23,797 bases of DNA, taken from an uncultured Porphyromonadaceae bacterium. Lineage in GTDB: Bacteria; Bacteroidota; Bacteroidia; Bacteroidales; Muribaculaceae. The translations under genes and the position numbers were made by a program. The notes beneath the pieces are model-generated. The model made no database searches. It was not told where the DNA came from and saw only the letters and a list, made by a program, of their open reading frames with translations. Positions 9,378 to 16,101 of the stretch are shown here, in pieces. The stretch lies in NCBI GenBank assembly GCA_902493335.1, contig CABUPJ010000050.1, positions 1-23,797 on the forward strand, given 5' to 3'. Positions within the stretch are counted from its first letter, which is position 1; every line of letters starts with the position of its first letter.

Positions 9378-9496
9378 CTTTTATGTCTTTCTGTCTAAAA
9401 AAATTCTTATGTTCTTCTGACCTTATGTTCTTATGTTCATGATTGTGCGTTATGTTAATAATTGTGCATTGTGAATTGTGCATTGTGCATTTTTAT

Positions 9497-9504
9497 TACC
9501 TTTG
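9497..9504 (+). promoter_or_regulatory. Candidate porX promoter, -7 box TACCTTTG
   Basis: TACCTTTG matches the Bacteroidetes -7 consensus TAnnTTTG and lies 22 bases before the porX ATG. No exact TTTG lies at the usual spacing. The best candidate for -33 is ATTG (9475-9478, spacer 18), which belongs to the heptamer array of the element ending at 9491. Confidence 0.55.
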
Positions 9505-9526
9505 TTGGATATAAAAACGTGATTAT

Positions 9527-11077
9527 ATGGCAGCAAACGCTCAACATAATATTCTCTGGGCCGACGATGAGATCGACCTGCTCAAACCTCACCTGATGTT
9601 CCTGAAAAACAAGGGTTATAACGTCACCACGGCCAACAACGGCAGTGACGCGCTCGAGATGGCTTCGGCCCAGCCCTTCGACCTCATCATTCTCGACGAG
9701 AACATGCCCGGCCTCACGGGTCTCGAGACCCTGACGCGCATCAAACAGAGCCTGCCGCATGTGCCGGTGATAATGATTACCAAGAGCGAGGAAGAGAACA
9801 TCATGGACCAGGCCGTCGGCAACAAAATAGCCGACTACCTCATCAAGCCGGTCAACCCCAACCAGATACTCATCGCGATAAAAAAGATACTCCACAGCGA
9901 CCGCCTCGTGGCCGACCAGGCCACACGCGACTACCGCGAGGACTTCGCCAACATCTCGCACCTCATCAACAGCGCGTCGACAATCGAGGACTGGTATGAC
10001 CTCTACGGCAAGCTCGTCTACCGCGAGCTTGAGCTGGCGTCGACCGACACCAACATGGACGAGATGCTCGACATGCAGAAAATCGAGGCCAACTCTGAGT
10101 TCAACAAATGGGTCAGACGCAACTACGAGACATGGGTGACGACCGACAACCATCCGCTGATGAGTCCCGAGGTGCTGCCGCGCAAGGTGTTCCCGCTGCT
10201 CGACAAAGGCGAGAAGGTCTTCTTCATACTCATCGACAACTTCCGTCTCGACCAGTGGCGCACGGTGATGCCTCTGCTGAGCGATATGTTCACCATCGAG
10301 GAAGAGCTCTACACCTCGATTCTGCCGACGGCGACGCAATATGCCCGCAACGCCATTTTCTCGGGTCTCATGCCTGTAGGCATAGAGAAGATGTTTCCCG
10401 ACCTGTGGGTCGACGAGGACTCAGAGGAAGGCAAGAATCTCAACGAGTCACCGCTGATCGCCACCCTCTTCGACCGCTACCGCCGCCACTGCCGTTTCTC
10501 ATACAATAAAATCAACGACAGCGCCGCAGGCGAAAAGCTCATCAGCGAGTTCAGCCGCCTCGAGGGCAATGACCTCAACGTCATCGTGCTCAACTTCGTC
10601 GACATGCTGTCGCACGCGCGCACGGAGTCGAAGATGATACGCGAGCTCGCGTCGACCAACGCCGCCTACCGCTCGCTGACCGAGTCGTGGTTCCGCCATT
10701 CGTCGGCGCTCGAACTGTTCAAGACCATCGCCGCCAAGGGCTACAAGATTGTGCTCACGACCGACCACGGCACCATACGCGTCGACAACCCCATCAAGAT
10801 TGTCGGCGACCGCAACACCAACACCAACCTGCGCTATAAATTAGGCAAGAACCTCAACTACAACCCCAAACAGGTCTATGAAATCAAGCAGCCGGTCAAA
10901 TTCGGCCTGCCCGCGCCCAACGTGTCGACGGCATACATCTTCGCCACAAACCGCAGCTTCTTTGCCTACCCCAACAACTACAACTATTACGTACAATATT
11001 ATACCGGCACCTTCCAGCACGGAGGCATCTCGCTCGAAGAGATGCTTGTGCCGCTGATAACCCTGACAGCTAAATGA
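9527..11077 (+). CDS. porX: PorX, T9SS response regulator with PglZ phosphodiesterase-type effector domain
   Basis: The product has 516 residues, close to Porphyromonas gingivalis PorX. Residues ~6-125 are a receiver domain: acidic pocket D13/D14 in ILWADDEIDLL, phosphoacceptor D57 in FDLIILDENMPG, T85-K86 in IMITKS and K107 in YLIKPVNP. A helical linker leads to a PglZ/alkaline-phosphatase-fold domain from about residue 200. It has likely metal ligands in LIDNFRLDQW, in SILPTATQYARN (the nucleophile Thr position) and in LTTDHGTIRV. In P. gingivalis PorX is activated by the kinase PorY, acts with SigP on T9SS genes, and its PglZ domain is reported to hydrolyse nucleotides. Here it leads an operon with tsaE (4-base overlap) and lies next to three genes with T9SS sorting domains. 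No PorY or SigP gene is in the window. Cytoplasmic; the identification is firm. Confidence 0.95.
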   Translation: MAANAQHNILWADDEIDLLKPHLMFLKNKGYNVTTANNGSDALEMASAQPFDLIILDENMPGLTGLETLTRIKQSLPHVPVIMITKSEEENIMDQAVGNKIADYLIKPVNPNQILIAIKKILHSDRLVADQATRDYREDFANISHLINSASTIEDWYDLYGKLVYRELELASTDTNMDEMLDMQKIEANSEFNKWVRRNYETWVTTDNHPLMSPEVLPRKVFPLLDKGEKVFFILIDNFRLDQWRTVMPLLSDMFTIEEELYTSILPTATQYARNAIFSGLMPVGIEKMFPDLWVDEDSEEGKNLNESPLIATLFDRYRRHCRFSYNKINDSAAGEKLISEFSRLEGNDLNVIVLNFVDMLSHARTESKMIRELASTNAAYRSLTESWFRHSSALELFKTIAAKGYKIVLTTDHGTIRVDNPIKIVGDRNTNTNLRYKLGKNLNYNPKQVYEIKQPVKFGLPAPNVSTAYIFATNRSFFAYPNNYNYYVQYYTGTFQHGGISLEEMLVPLITLTAK

Positions 11078-11499
11078 CAATGAACGTGATACATATCTCA
11101 GACGTCGCTGACCTCGGCCGCGCGGCGGCCGACTTCGCCTCGCAGATCGGTGACCGCCGCATCTTCACTTTCTACGGCGAGATGGGCGCCGGCAAGACGA
11201 CCTTCATCAGCGCCCTCGCGCGCCATCTCGGCGTCGACGAAGGCGAGGCCAACTCGCCGTCGTTCGCCATCGTCAACGAATATACCGCCGCCGACGGCTC
11301 GCTCATCTACCACTTTGACCTCTACCGCCTCGACAGCGAGGCCGAGGCCTACGATATCGGTGTCGACGACTACTTCGACTCGGGCGCCCTCTGCCTTATC
11401 GAATGGCCCGAGCGTCTGGGCTCGCTGCTGCCCGACGAGGCCGTCAGGGTCGACATACGTGTCAACGACGACAACAGCCGCGACCTCATCATCTCATGA
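11074..11499 (+). CDS. tsaE: TsaE, tRNA threonylcarbamoyladenosine (t6A) biosynthesis ATPase
   Basis: The product has 141 residues, the normal size for TsaE/YjeE. The Walker A P-loop is GEMGAGKTT (about residues 29-37), and the family's SPSF motif follows the switch-like region (EANSPSFAIVNEY). Later come YHFDLYRL and LCLIEWPERL, both typical of the family. TsaE works with TsaB and TsaD to transfer the threonylcarbamoyl group to A37 of ANN-decoding tRNAs in the cytoplasm. The ATG at 11074 overlaps the porX stop (ATGA). A second in-frame ATG at 11080 is an alternative start. Its stop overlaps the birA start in the same way, so the three genes are probably translationally coupled. Confidence 0.95.
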   Translation: MTMNVIHISDVADLGRAAADFASQIGDRRIFTFYGEMGAGKTTFISALARHLGVDEGEANSPSFAIVNEYTAADGSLIYHFDLYRLDSEAEAYDIGVDDYFDSGALCLIEWPERLGSLLPDEAVRVDIRVNDDNSRDLIIS

Positions 11500-12245
11500 A
11501 GCCCGAAATAATAAAGGTCGACAGCGCCGCATCGACCAACAGCCTGCTCGCCGCCCGCGCCGCCGAACTCGGCCACGGCAGCGTCATCGTCGCCACGGCG
11601 CAGACGGCAGGACGCGGCCAGCGGGGCAACACATGGGAGTCTGAGCCGGGCAAAAACCTCACTTTCTCCGTTCTGCTGCGTCCCGAGGCTATCGAGGCGC
11701 GGCGTCAGTTCGAGCTGTCGATGTCTGTTGCCCTGTCGCTGCGCGACGCCATCGCCGCTCTTGTCGGCGATGCCGCCGAGGTGACGGTCAAATGGCCCAA
11801 TGACATCTATGCCGGCGACTGCAAGATCTGCGGCATACTCATCGAAAACACCCTTTCGGGCAAAGGCATAACGCACTCTGTCGTCGGCGCGGGCGTCAAC
11901 ATCAACCAGCGACGCTTCGTCAGCGACGCGCCCAATCCCGTGTCGGTCGTCATGCTCACCGGACACGAACACGACCTCGACACCACGATGGCCGAGATTG
12001 CCGCGCGCATCGTCGGCGATTTCGACCGCTACGAGATCGCGCCCGACCCGGAGGCGCTCAAAACCCGCTATATGTCACAGCTATGGCGCCACGACGGCTT
12101 TCACCCCTACCGCGACGCCGCCACGGGCGATGTGTTTGAGGCCGAAATCGCCGACATCGACCTCGCAGGCCCGATCACCCTCCGCCGCCATGACGGCACC
12201 CTCGGCACCTACGCCTTCAAGGAAGTGGCCGCATTGCTGACATAA
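11496..12245 (+). CDS. birA: Biotin-[acetyl-CoA-carboxylase] ligase (BirA), enzyme-only form
   Basis: The product has 249 residues from the ATG at 11496, which overlaps the tsaE stop as ATGA; an open frame continues upstream to 11403 but only in another frame of tsaE. The biotinyl-AMP site is visible as TAGRGQRGNTW (about residues 41-51), with NLTFSVLLRP next and KWPNDIY downstream, then GILIEN and VGAGVNIN, all core BPL_LplA motifs. The C-terminal ~45 residues (GDVFEAEIADIDLAGPITL) fit the small SH3-like domain. There is no N-terminal winged-helix DNA-binding domain, so this ligase cannot act as a biotin-operon repressor as E. coli BirA does. It activates biotin with ATP and attaches it to carboxylase carrier domains. 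It is the last gene of the porX operon and convergent to the AbiE pair 17 bases away. Confidence 0.95.
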   Translation: MKPEIIKVDSAASTNSLLAARAAELGHGSVIVATAQTAGRGQRGNTWESEPGKNLTFSVLLRPEAIEARRQFELSMSVALSLRDAIAALVGDAAEVTVKWPNDIYAGDCKICGILIENTLSGKGITHSVVGAGVNINQRRFVSDAPNPVSVVMLTGHEHDLDTTMAEIAARIVGDFDRYEIAPDPEALKTRYMSQLWRHDGFHPYRDAATGDVFEAEIADIDLAGPITLRRHDGTLGTYAFKEVAALLT

Positions 12246-12262
12246 AAGACAGAACAAGCCCT

Positions 12263-13090
12263 TCACTCCAATATCATCATCTTCGATAATTGTAAAAAAT
12301 AGTCATTAGACCAGATTCTGAGATCTTCGGGATTTCTGACAAAGGGCATGACATCGTCTTTGACCTGATTTATGTTCGCCGATGCCAGCCGGTTCTGTAG
12401 CAACGCCATGAATCCGTCGCGGTCAACCACTTCATTATTAAATTGAAGTACTCGCTCGGCAAGATGAGAAAATCCGAGAGGAATGTTGTGTCTGACATAC
12501 CATTCAAAATCATACCAGTCTCGACCCTTGACCCTGTTTTTCCAAGTACGATAGACCAAAGCGTGCATCTTTCCGGCAAATAAATCGGGAAGCGTGAAGC
12601 AGCGTGTCATGAATGAATGAGGCCGAAGAAGAAGCTTCTGTTCTGTCCTGAAATTAAGAGGCGGCTGCGTGTCAACCTCGATTTTTATTTTAATAGACCT
12701 GTCTGTGCGGAAAGTGATGTCATAGACATCGGTATTGTCTTTGAGAAAGGCAGACTCAACCCTGCCGAAGTTTCCCTTGTCTTTCTTTTTAATCTCAACA
12801 TCTCTGCCTACGACAGCGAACTCATCGATAATAGGCTGAAAATATTTTGTAAAGTCGAAATTGTCGTCAGGCACGAGCAGCGAAAAATCCATATCTTCGC
12901 TAAAGCGCTGCAAACCATGGAATATGCGCAGGCATGTGCCGCCATAGAAAGCCGCCACATTAAAGAAACCGCCGTTGTAGAGGCCTGCGAGTATCACCTG
13001 CTGGTTTACCTCAAAAATGGCATTTCTTCTCTGCTGTTCCGTCGTCATGTCGTATGCGGCGAGCATGCTGTCATAAATGTCGTTTTTCAT
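12263..13090 (-). CDS. AbiEii/AbiGii-family nucleotidyltransferase toxin
   Basis: The product has 275 residues with the AbiEii nucleotidyltransferase pattern: the GG motif at 50-51 (AAFYGGTCLRIFHGL), the metal-binding acidic pair D66/D68 in RFSEDMDFSLL, a further strand with acidic residues (IKIKIEVDTQPP), and the downstream motif LFAGKMHALVYR with KGRDWYDFEWYV. In streptococcal AbiE and the mycobacterial MenT relatives, such toxins transfer nucleotides and block growth, with tRNA as target in MenT. The target here is unknown. The ATG overlaps the stop of the AbiEi-like gene (ATGA at 13090-13087), the usual antitoxin-first order. Its base composition is visibly more AT-rich than birA, which fits an acquired module. 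A role in phage defence is inferred from the family. Confidence 0.88.
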   Translation of the reverse strand: MKNDIYDSMLAAYDMTTEQQRRNAIFEVNQQVILAGLYNGGFFNVAAFYGGTCLRIFHGLQRFSEDMDFSLLVPDDNFDFTKYFQPIIDEFAVVGRDVEIKKKDKGNFGRVESAFLKDNTDVYDITFRTDRSIKIKIEVDTQPPLNFRTEQKLLLRPHSFMTRCFTLPDLFAGKMHALVYRTWKNRVKGRDWYDFEWYVRHNIPLGFSHLAERVLQFNNEVVDRDGFMALLQNRLASANINQVKDDVMPFVRNPEDLRIWSNDYFLQLSKMMILE

Positions 13091-13713
13091 CGTTTCAGAT
13101 ATTTCAATAATGTACGTATGGATTCTGATTTCTTACCTACCTTTATGTATTCCTCAAATATCCGCGCATCCATCTGCATGAAGGCCTCGATGTCCAGTCT
13201 TATGTCGTCTTCAAGATATGTTCTGACATCTTTAAGATACCGGAGATTGACCTGCGGGGAAGCGGCTATCAAATCACACAAAGCCTTTTCGGGCGTCGAG
13301 ATTACAAAAGCATAACCGTCATTTTGCACATACGTGAGCCCGACTGAAAAGGCTTGTTTTGATATGCCTGTGTACTCGAAACGGCCCAACGACGTATCAA
13401 AGCTCCTCGCGTGCTTTAATGTCATCGACTGCGTGACGTATACAGCCTCCGGTATTAAGCCATAATAACGCAATGCCGTCGACATAGAAACATATGACGG
13501 CGCGTAAAGATGGTTGGCAATCAATTCGGTCGACAGCATTTTACCCGTTACCTCAGGGCTACAGACATAAAGCCCCTTCTTCAGGCGTATAAGCTGCCGC
13601 TCGCGCTCAAGCAGTCTTATTTTCTGGTCGCCTCTTTTGAGCCGAGGGAAGAAAGACTCCAGCGCAGAAGCCGTCACAGGTATATTACCTATTTGCTCTA
13701 ATGGATTGTTCAT
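13087..13713 (-). CDS. AbiEi-family antitoxin / transcriptional regulator
   Basis: The product has 208 residues. The N-terminal ~50 residues look like a winged-helix domain (residues ~14-50, ending RLKKGLYVCS), as in type IV AbiEi antitoxins. The remainder has the family's pattern: LIANHLYAPSYVSMSTALRYYG, then YTGISKQAF and FVISTPEKALCDLI. Known AbiEi proteins neutralise AbiEii without a stable complex and repress their own promoter by binding inverted repeats. A long inverted repeat lies just upstream at 13732-13774. A -7 box TATATTTG (13725-13718) lies four bases before the ATG, so the mRNA would be almost leaderless. The stop overlaps the toxin start. Confidence 0.88.
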   Translation of the reverse strand: MNNPLEQIGNIPVTASALESFFPRLKRGDQKIRLLERERQLIRLKKGLYVCSPEVTGKMLSTELIANHLYAPSYVSMSTALRYYGLIPEAVYVTQSMTLKHARSFDTSLGRFEYTGISKQAFSVGLTYVQNDGYAFVISTPEKALCDLIAASPQVNLRYLKDVRTYLEDDIRLDIEAFMQMDARIFEEYIKVGKKSESIRTLLKYLKR

Positions 13714-13717
13714 AGCG

Positions 13718-13725
13718 CAAATATA
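13718..13725 (-). promoter_or_regulatory. AbiE promoter, -7 box TATATTTG
   Basis: It matches TAnnTTTG and lies four bases before the AbiEi ATG. The -33 is poor: TTTG at 13745-13742 gives a 16-base spacer, shorter than the usual 19-21, while TTAG at 13750-13747 gives 21. Confidence 0.6.
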
Positions 13726-13731
13726 GTCATT

Positions 13732-13774
13732 TTTTGAACAGCAAAGCTAATAAAATAAGCTTTTCTGTTCAAAA
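13732..13774. promoter_or_regulatory. Inverted repeat, candidate AbiEi operator
   Basis: TTTTGAACAG (13732-13741) is a perfect inverted copy of CTGTTCAAAA (13765-13774). Further inside, AAAGCT (13743-13748) pairs with AGCTTT (13758-13763), with one mismatch between the blocks and a 9-base centre. The repeat covers the -33 region of the AbiE promoter. On the minus strand it is not followed by a T run, which argues for an operator over a terminator. AbiEi autoregulation through inverted repeats is known in other species. Confidence 0.6.
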
Positions 13775-13797
13775 TTTTACTTAAAGAGCGCTATTTT

Positions 13798-14340
13798 TTA
13801 CTTAAACAGGGCGCTGACGAGGACGAGATAGTCGGGGGCGCAGCCGTTGTGGCCCCATTTGAGCTCGAGGCCGAAGAGGCGGCCGAGGGTCAGGGCGATG
13901 TCGAAACCGAAGGCTTCGAGCGACGGCCGCACTTTGTCGGGATGACGGCACGGAAGCTTTTTGAGCCGGGCACAGGGTTTGTCGCCGCAATAGAGACAAC
14001 GTCCGACATAGGCAAAGGCGCGGCCGCCGGTTTCGCGCTCGCGTTCGAGCAACCGGCGCTCTATCTTAAGACGTTCGGGACGTATGAAATCCTGCACTTC
14101 AGACAAGAGCAGTGGTCGGGCAGGCACAATTTTTGTAGCATATATAACCGCTCTCTCATAGCGCCGCAGCTCGGCATCGGCGTCGAACTCGAAGGGCGGA
14201 CAGCCCCAGCTCGCGCCATAGCCGGGACACTCGCGGCAGAAACGTATGAATTTATCGGCGTCGCGGTAGCCGGCGATATAATCGGCGACCGGAATCTCAG
14301 CTGTCAGCTCTTCGACGGTATAGTCCGGATATTTTTCCAT
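13798..14340 (-). CDS. DUF2284 cysteine-rich predicted metal-binding protein in the B12 operon
   Basis: The product has 180 residues from the ATG at 14340; an in-frame TTG at 14343 is a less likely start. It has eight cysteines in two groups: C35, C38 and C47 (FCRECPGYGASWGCPPF), and C115, C118, C123 and C131 (GRCLYCGDKPCARL onward), with C167 in HNGCAPDY. The C-x2-C-x4-C-x7-C spacing suggests an Fe-S or other metal site. No signal peptide is seen, so it should be cytoplasmic. The function of DUF2284 is not established. Its ATG overlaps the btuD stop by one base (TGATG), which places it as the last gene of the cobalamin operon. It is therefore a candidate for corrinoid reduction, upper-ligand removal or metal handling after import; this is inference from context. 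Confidence 0.85.
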   Translation of the reverse strand: MEKYPDYTVEELTAEIPVADYIAGYRDADKFIRFCRECPGYGASWGCPPFEFDADAELRRYERAVIYATKIVPARPLLLSEVQDFIRPERLKIERRLLERERETGGRAFAYVGRCLYCGDKPCARLKKLPCRHPDKVRPSLEAFGFDIALTLGRLFGLELKWGHNGCAPDYLVLVSALFK

Positions 14341-15071
14341 CAATCTCTGCGGTATAACATATCGAGGTGAAACAGGCGGTTGATGTGACCCGCGGCGACC
14401 ATTTCGTCGACCGGCAGACAGACGAGGCGCGGCGTGTCTATCAATGCTATGGCATCGCTGAGCCTCAGGGCTATATCAAGCTCATGGGTCGAATAGAGTA
14501 TCGTCTTGCCGTGCTCGCGGGCGAGGCGGCCGAGCAGGCTGCAGAGTTCATAGCGGTTGGGGAGGTCGAGGAACGACGTCGGCTCGTCGAGCAGAATGAC
14601 GGGCGTCGTCTGAGCCAATGCACGCGCTATCATCACTCGCTGACACTCGCCGTCGCTCATGCGGTCAAGACTGCGGTCGGCATACGCGGCCATGCCGACG
14701 GCTTCGAGCGAGTCGTCGACGATGTCGCGGTCGTCCTTAGACAGGCGGCCGATCCAGTCGGTATAGGGCGCGCGGCCGAGGGCGACGACGTCGCGGCAGC
14801 TGAGGTTGGCGATGCGTGTGCGTTCGGTCGACACGAAGGCGAGCGCGCGGGCAAGCCTCGGCGACGGCGTCGCAGCCACATCGAGACCGCCGACAGTAAT
14901 CGTGCCATCATAACGTCGGTTGAGGCCGGCGATGGCCCGCAGGAGGGTCGATTTGCCGCTGCCATTGCGTCCGAGCAGCGCAGTCAGGCTACCGCCGCCG
15001 ATTGTGGCCGTCGCCTTGTCGATCAGCGTGTTGTCGCCGAAACCTATGGTGAGATCGCGTAGTTCTATCAT
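14340..15071 (-). CDS. btuD: Cobalamin/iron-family ABC transporter ATP-binding protein (BtuD/FecE type)
   Basis: The product has 243 residues. Walker A is GRNGSGKST (about residues 34-42), the signature is RMSDGECQRVMIARAL (a variant of LSGGQ that I recall in related Bacteroidetes proteins), Walker B is VILLDEPTSFLD, and the switch His is in YSTHELDIAL. It would power BtuC-type permease transport at the inner membrane. The ATG overlaps the permease stop (ATGA) and its stop overlaps the DUF2284 start. FecE, FhuC and BtuD proteins cannot be separated by sequence alone; B12 specificity comes from the riboswitch and from the BtuG/BtuB-like partners upstream. Confidence 0.9.
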   Translation of the reverse strand: MIELRDLTIGFGDNTLIDKATATIGGGSLTALLGRNGSGKSTLLRAIAGLNRRYDGTITVGGLDVAATPSPRLARALAFVSTERTRIANLSCRDVVALGRAPYTDWIGRLSKDDRDIVDDSLEAVGMAAYADRSLDRMSDGECQRVMIARALAQTTPVILLDEPTSFLDLPNRYELCSLLGRLAREHGKTILYSTHELDIALRLSDAIALIDTPRLVCLPVDEMVAAGHINRLFHLDMLYRRD

Positions 15072-16069
15072 CGGGTCATGGTGTTATTGCGTAAGACAAT
15101 CCAGACAACGACCGGTATGCCGAGGAGCGCCGTTATGGCGTTGACAGGCAAGAGGAAGAGTTTGGAGACAATGTCGCAGACGAGCATCACGGCAGCGCCC
15201 GTCAGGGCTGTCGCCGGAACCATCACGCGGTGGTCGCCGCGGGCAAACAGCAGCCTCGTCACATGAGGCATGGCAAGGCCGATGAAGCCGATCGGGCCGC
15301 AGAAAGCCGTTACCGTGCCTGCAAGCAGTGTCGTCGAAGCGAAAATCAGCAGTCGCGAGCGACGGATATCAAGACCCATCGTGACGGCATATTCCTGTCC
15401 GAAAAGCAGGAGATTGAGCGCCTTGATGGTGACGACGGCAAGTATAAAACCGACGGCGACGGCGGGAATGATAATCCACAGCTGCGAGACTGTGACGTCG
15501 CCGAGCGAACCCATCGTCCAGATGACAAAATTCTTGAGGGCTTCCTCGCGGCTGAGATACTGGAGAATCTGCACGATGGCGCCGACACCCGACGAGAACA
15601 TCATGCCGAGAATGAGTATCACCATTATGTCTTTGATGCGGTGGCCGACGACCGCCACGACGATGAGTACGGCGGCAGCGCCGACCCAGGCAGCGCCGGC
15701 TATGCCAAGCGACGAGACAAGCGCCGGCAGGCCTAAAAGAGGGGCACCGAGCATGAACAGCGCCACGCCGAGCGACGCGCCCGAGCTGATGCCCAGCACG
15801 TACGGACCGGCCAAAGGATTACGGAAGAGAGTCTGCATCTGGAGGCCGCTGACCGACAGCGCCGCGCCGACCGTAAGAGCCATCACGGCCTTGACGAGAC
15901 GGAAATTAATGACTATTGCCGAGGTCATCGGGTCGCTGTCGGCGCCCGCCAGAACGGCGAAAACGCGCCCGAGCGGTATATTGACCGAGCCGACGGCAAG
16001 GTCGACGACAAAAAGCGCCGCCGTCGCCAAGCCTATAACAATGAATAATATGGCCGTCCGATTTTTCAT
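15068..16069 (-). CDS. btuC: FecCD/BtuC-family ABC transporter permease
   Basis: The product has 333 residues with about ten hydrophobic segments, the usual size and topology of FecCD permeases. Family motifs are visible: the opening membrane segment followed by VNIPLGRVFAVL, the highly conserved LSVSGLQMQTLFRNPLAGPYVLGISSGASLG (residues ~80-112, quoted here in two parts: LSVSGLQMQTLFRNPLAG and PYVLGISSGASLG), and FCGPIGFIGLAMPHVTRLL near the C-terminal third. It forms the inner-membrane channel with BtuD. It overlaps btuD by four bases. Upstream, the AAA/DUF4143 gene separates it from its binding-protein gene, with only 32 bases between the two and no terminator, so read-through from the riboswitch promoter or from the inserted gene's own promoter is possible. 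Confidence 0.9.
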   Translation of the reverse strand: MKNRTAILFIVIGLATAALFVVDLAVGSVNIPLGRVFAVLAGADSDPMTSAIVINFRLVKAVMALTVGAALSVSGLQMQTLFRNPLAGPYVLGISSGASLGVALFMLGAPLLGLPALVSSLGIAGAAWVGAAAVLIVVAVVGHRIKDIMVILILGMMFSSGVGAIVQILQYLSREEALKNFVIWTMGSLGDVTVSQLWIIIPAVAVGFILAVVTIKALNLLLFGQEYAVTMGLDIRRSRLLIFASTTLLAGTVTAFCGPIGFIGLAMPHVTRLLFARGDHRVMVPATALTGAAVMLVCDIVSKLFLLPVNAITALLGIPVVVWIVLRNNTMTR

Positions 16070-16101
16070 TAGCGTTTATTATAAACATCTCACTTTTAGA
16101 A

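Larger units (their letters stand above)
9201..9491. repeat. Non-coding element bounded by inverted heptamer repeats (MITE-like candidate)
   Basis: This fills most of the gene-free stretch 9122-9526. The left end AATGCACAATTCACAAT (9201-9217) is a perfect 17-base inverted copy of 9468-9484. The right end is a run of heptamers GTGCATT, GTGAATT, GTGCATT, GTGCATT (9464-9491). Inside are two hairpins sharing the core CTTGCAG (9264-9278 and 9354-9370), a larger imperfect hairpin (9302-9338), and a small octamer array of CTTATGTT (9406-9413, 9422-9429, 9430-9437). No credible gene is present; the 60-codon plus-strand frame at 9238-9420 is Arg/Pro-rich and without coding features. The same heptamer family bounds the four-helix-bundle cassette at 20567-21056, which suggests one is a coding and one a non-coding member of the same family. 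Confidence 0.65.

Noticed and set aside
9238..9420. 60-codon plus-strand frame in the porX upstream region
   Set aside because: It crosses three hairpins and an octamer array, is Arg/Pro-rich and has no recognisable features.
9201..9491. CRISPR-like array from the short repeats
   Set aside because: Units are 7-8 bases with no spacers, and no cas genes are nearby.
9455..10339. Long minus-strand open frame opposite porX
   Set aside because: It is antisense to the clearly conserved PorX receiver and PglZ domains and shows no domain of its own; its first residues are just heptamer repeat.
13849..15062. Long plus-strand frames opposite DUF2284 and btuD
   Set aside because: They are antisense shadows; the minus-strand frames carry Walker motifs and conserved cysteine patterns.
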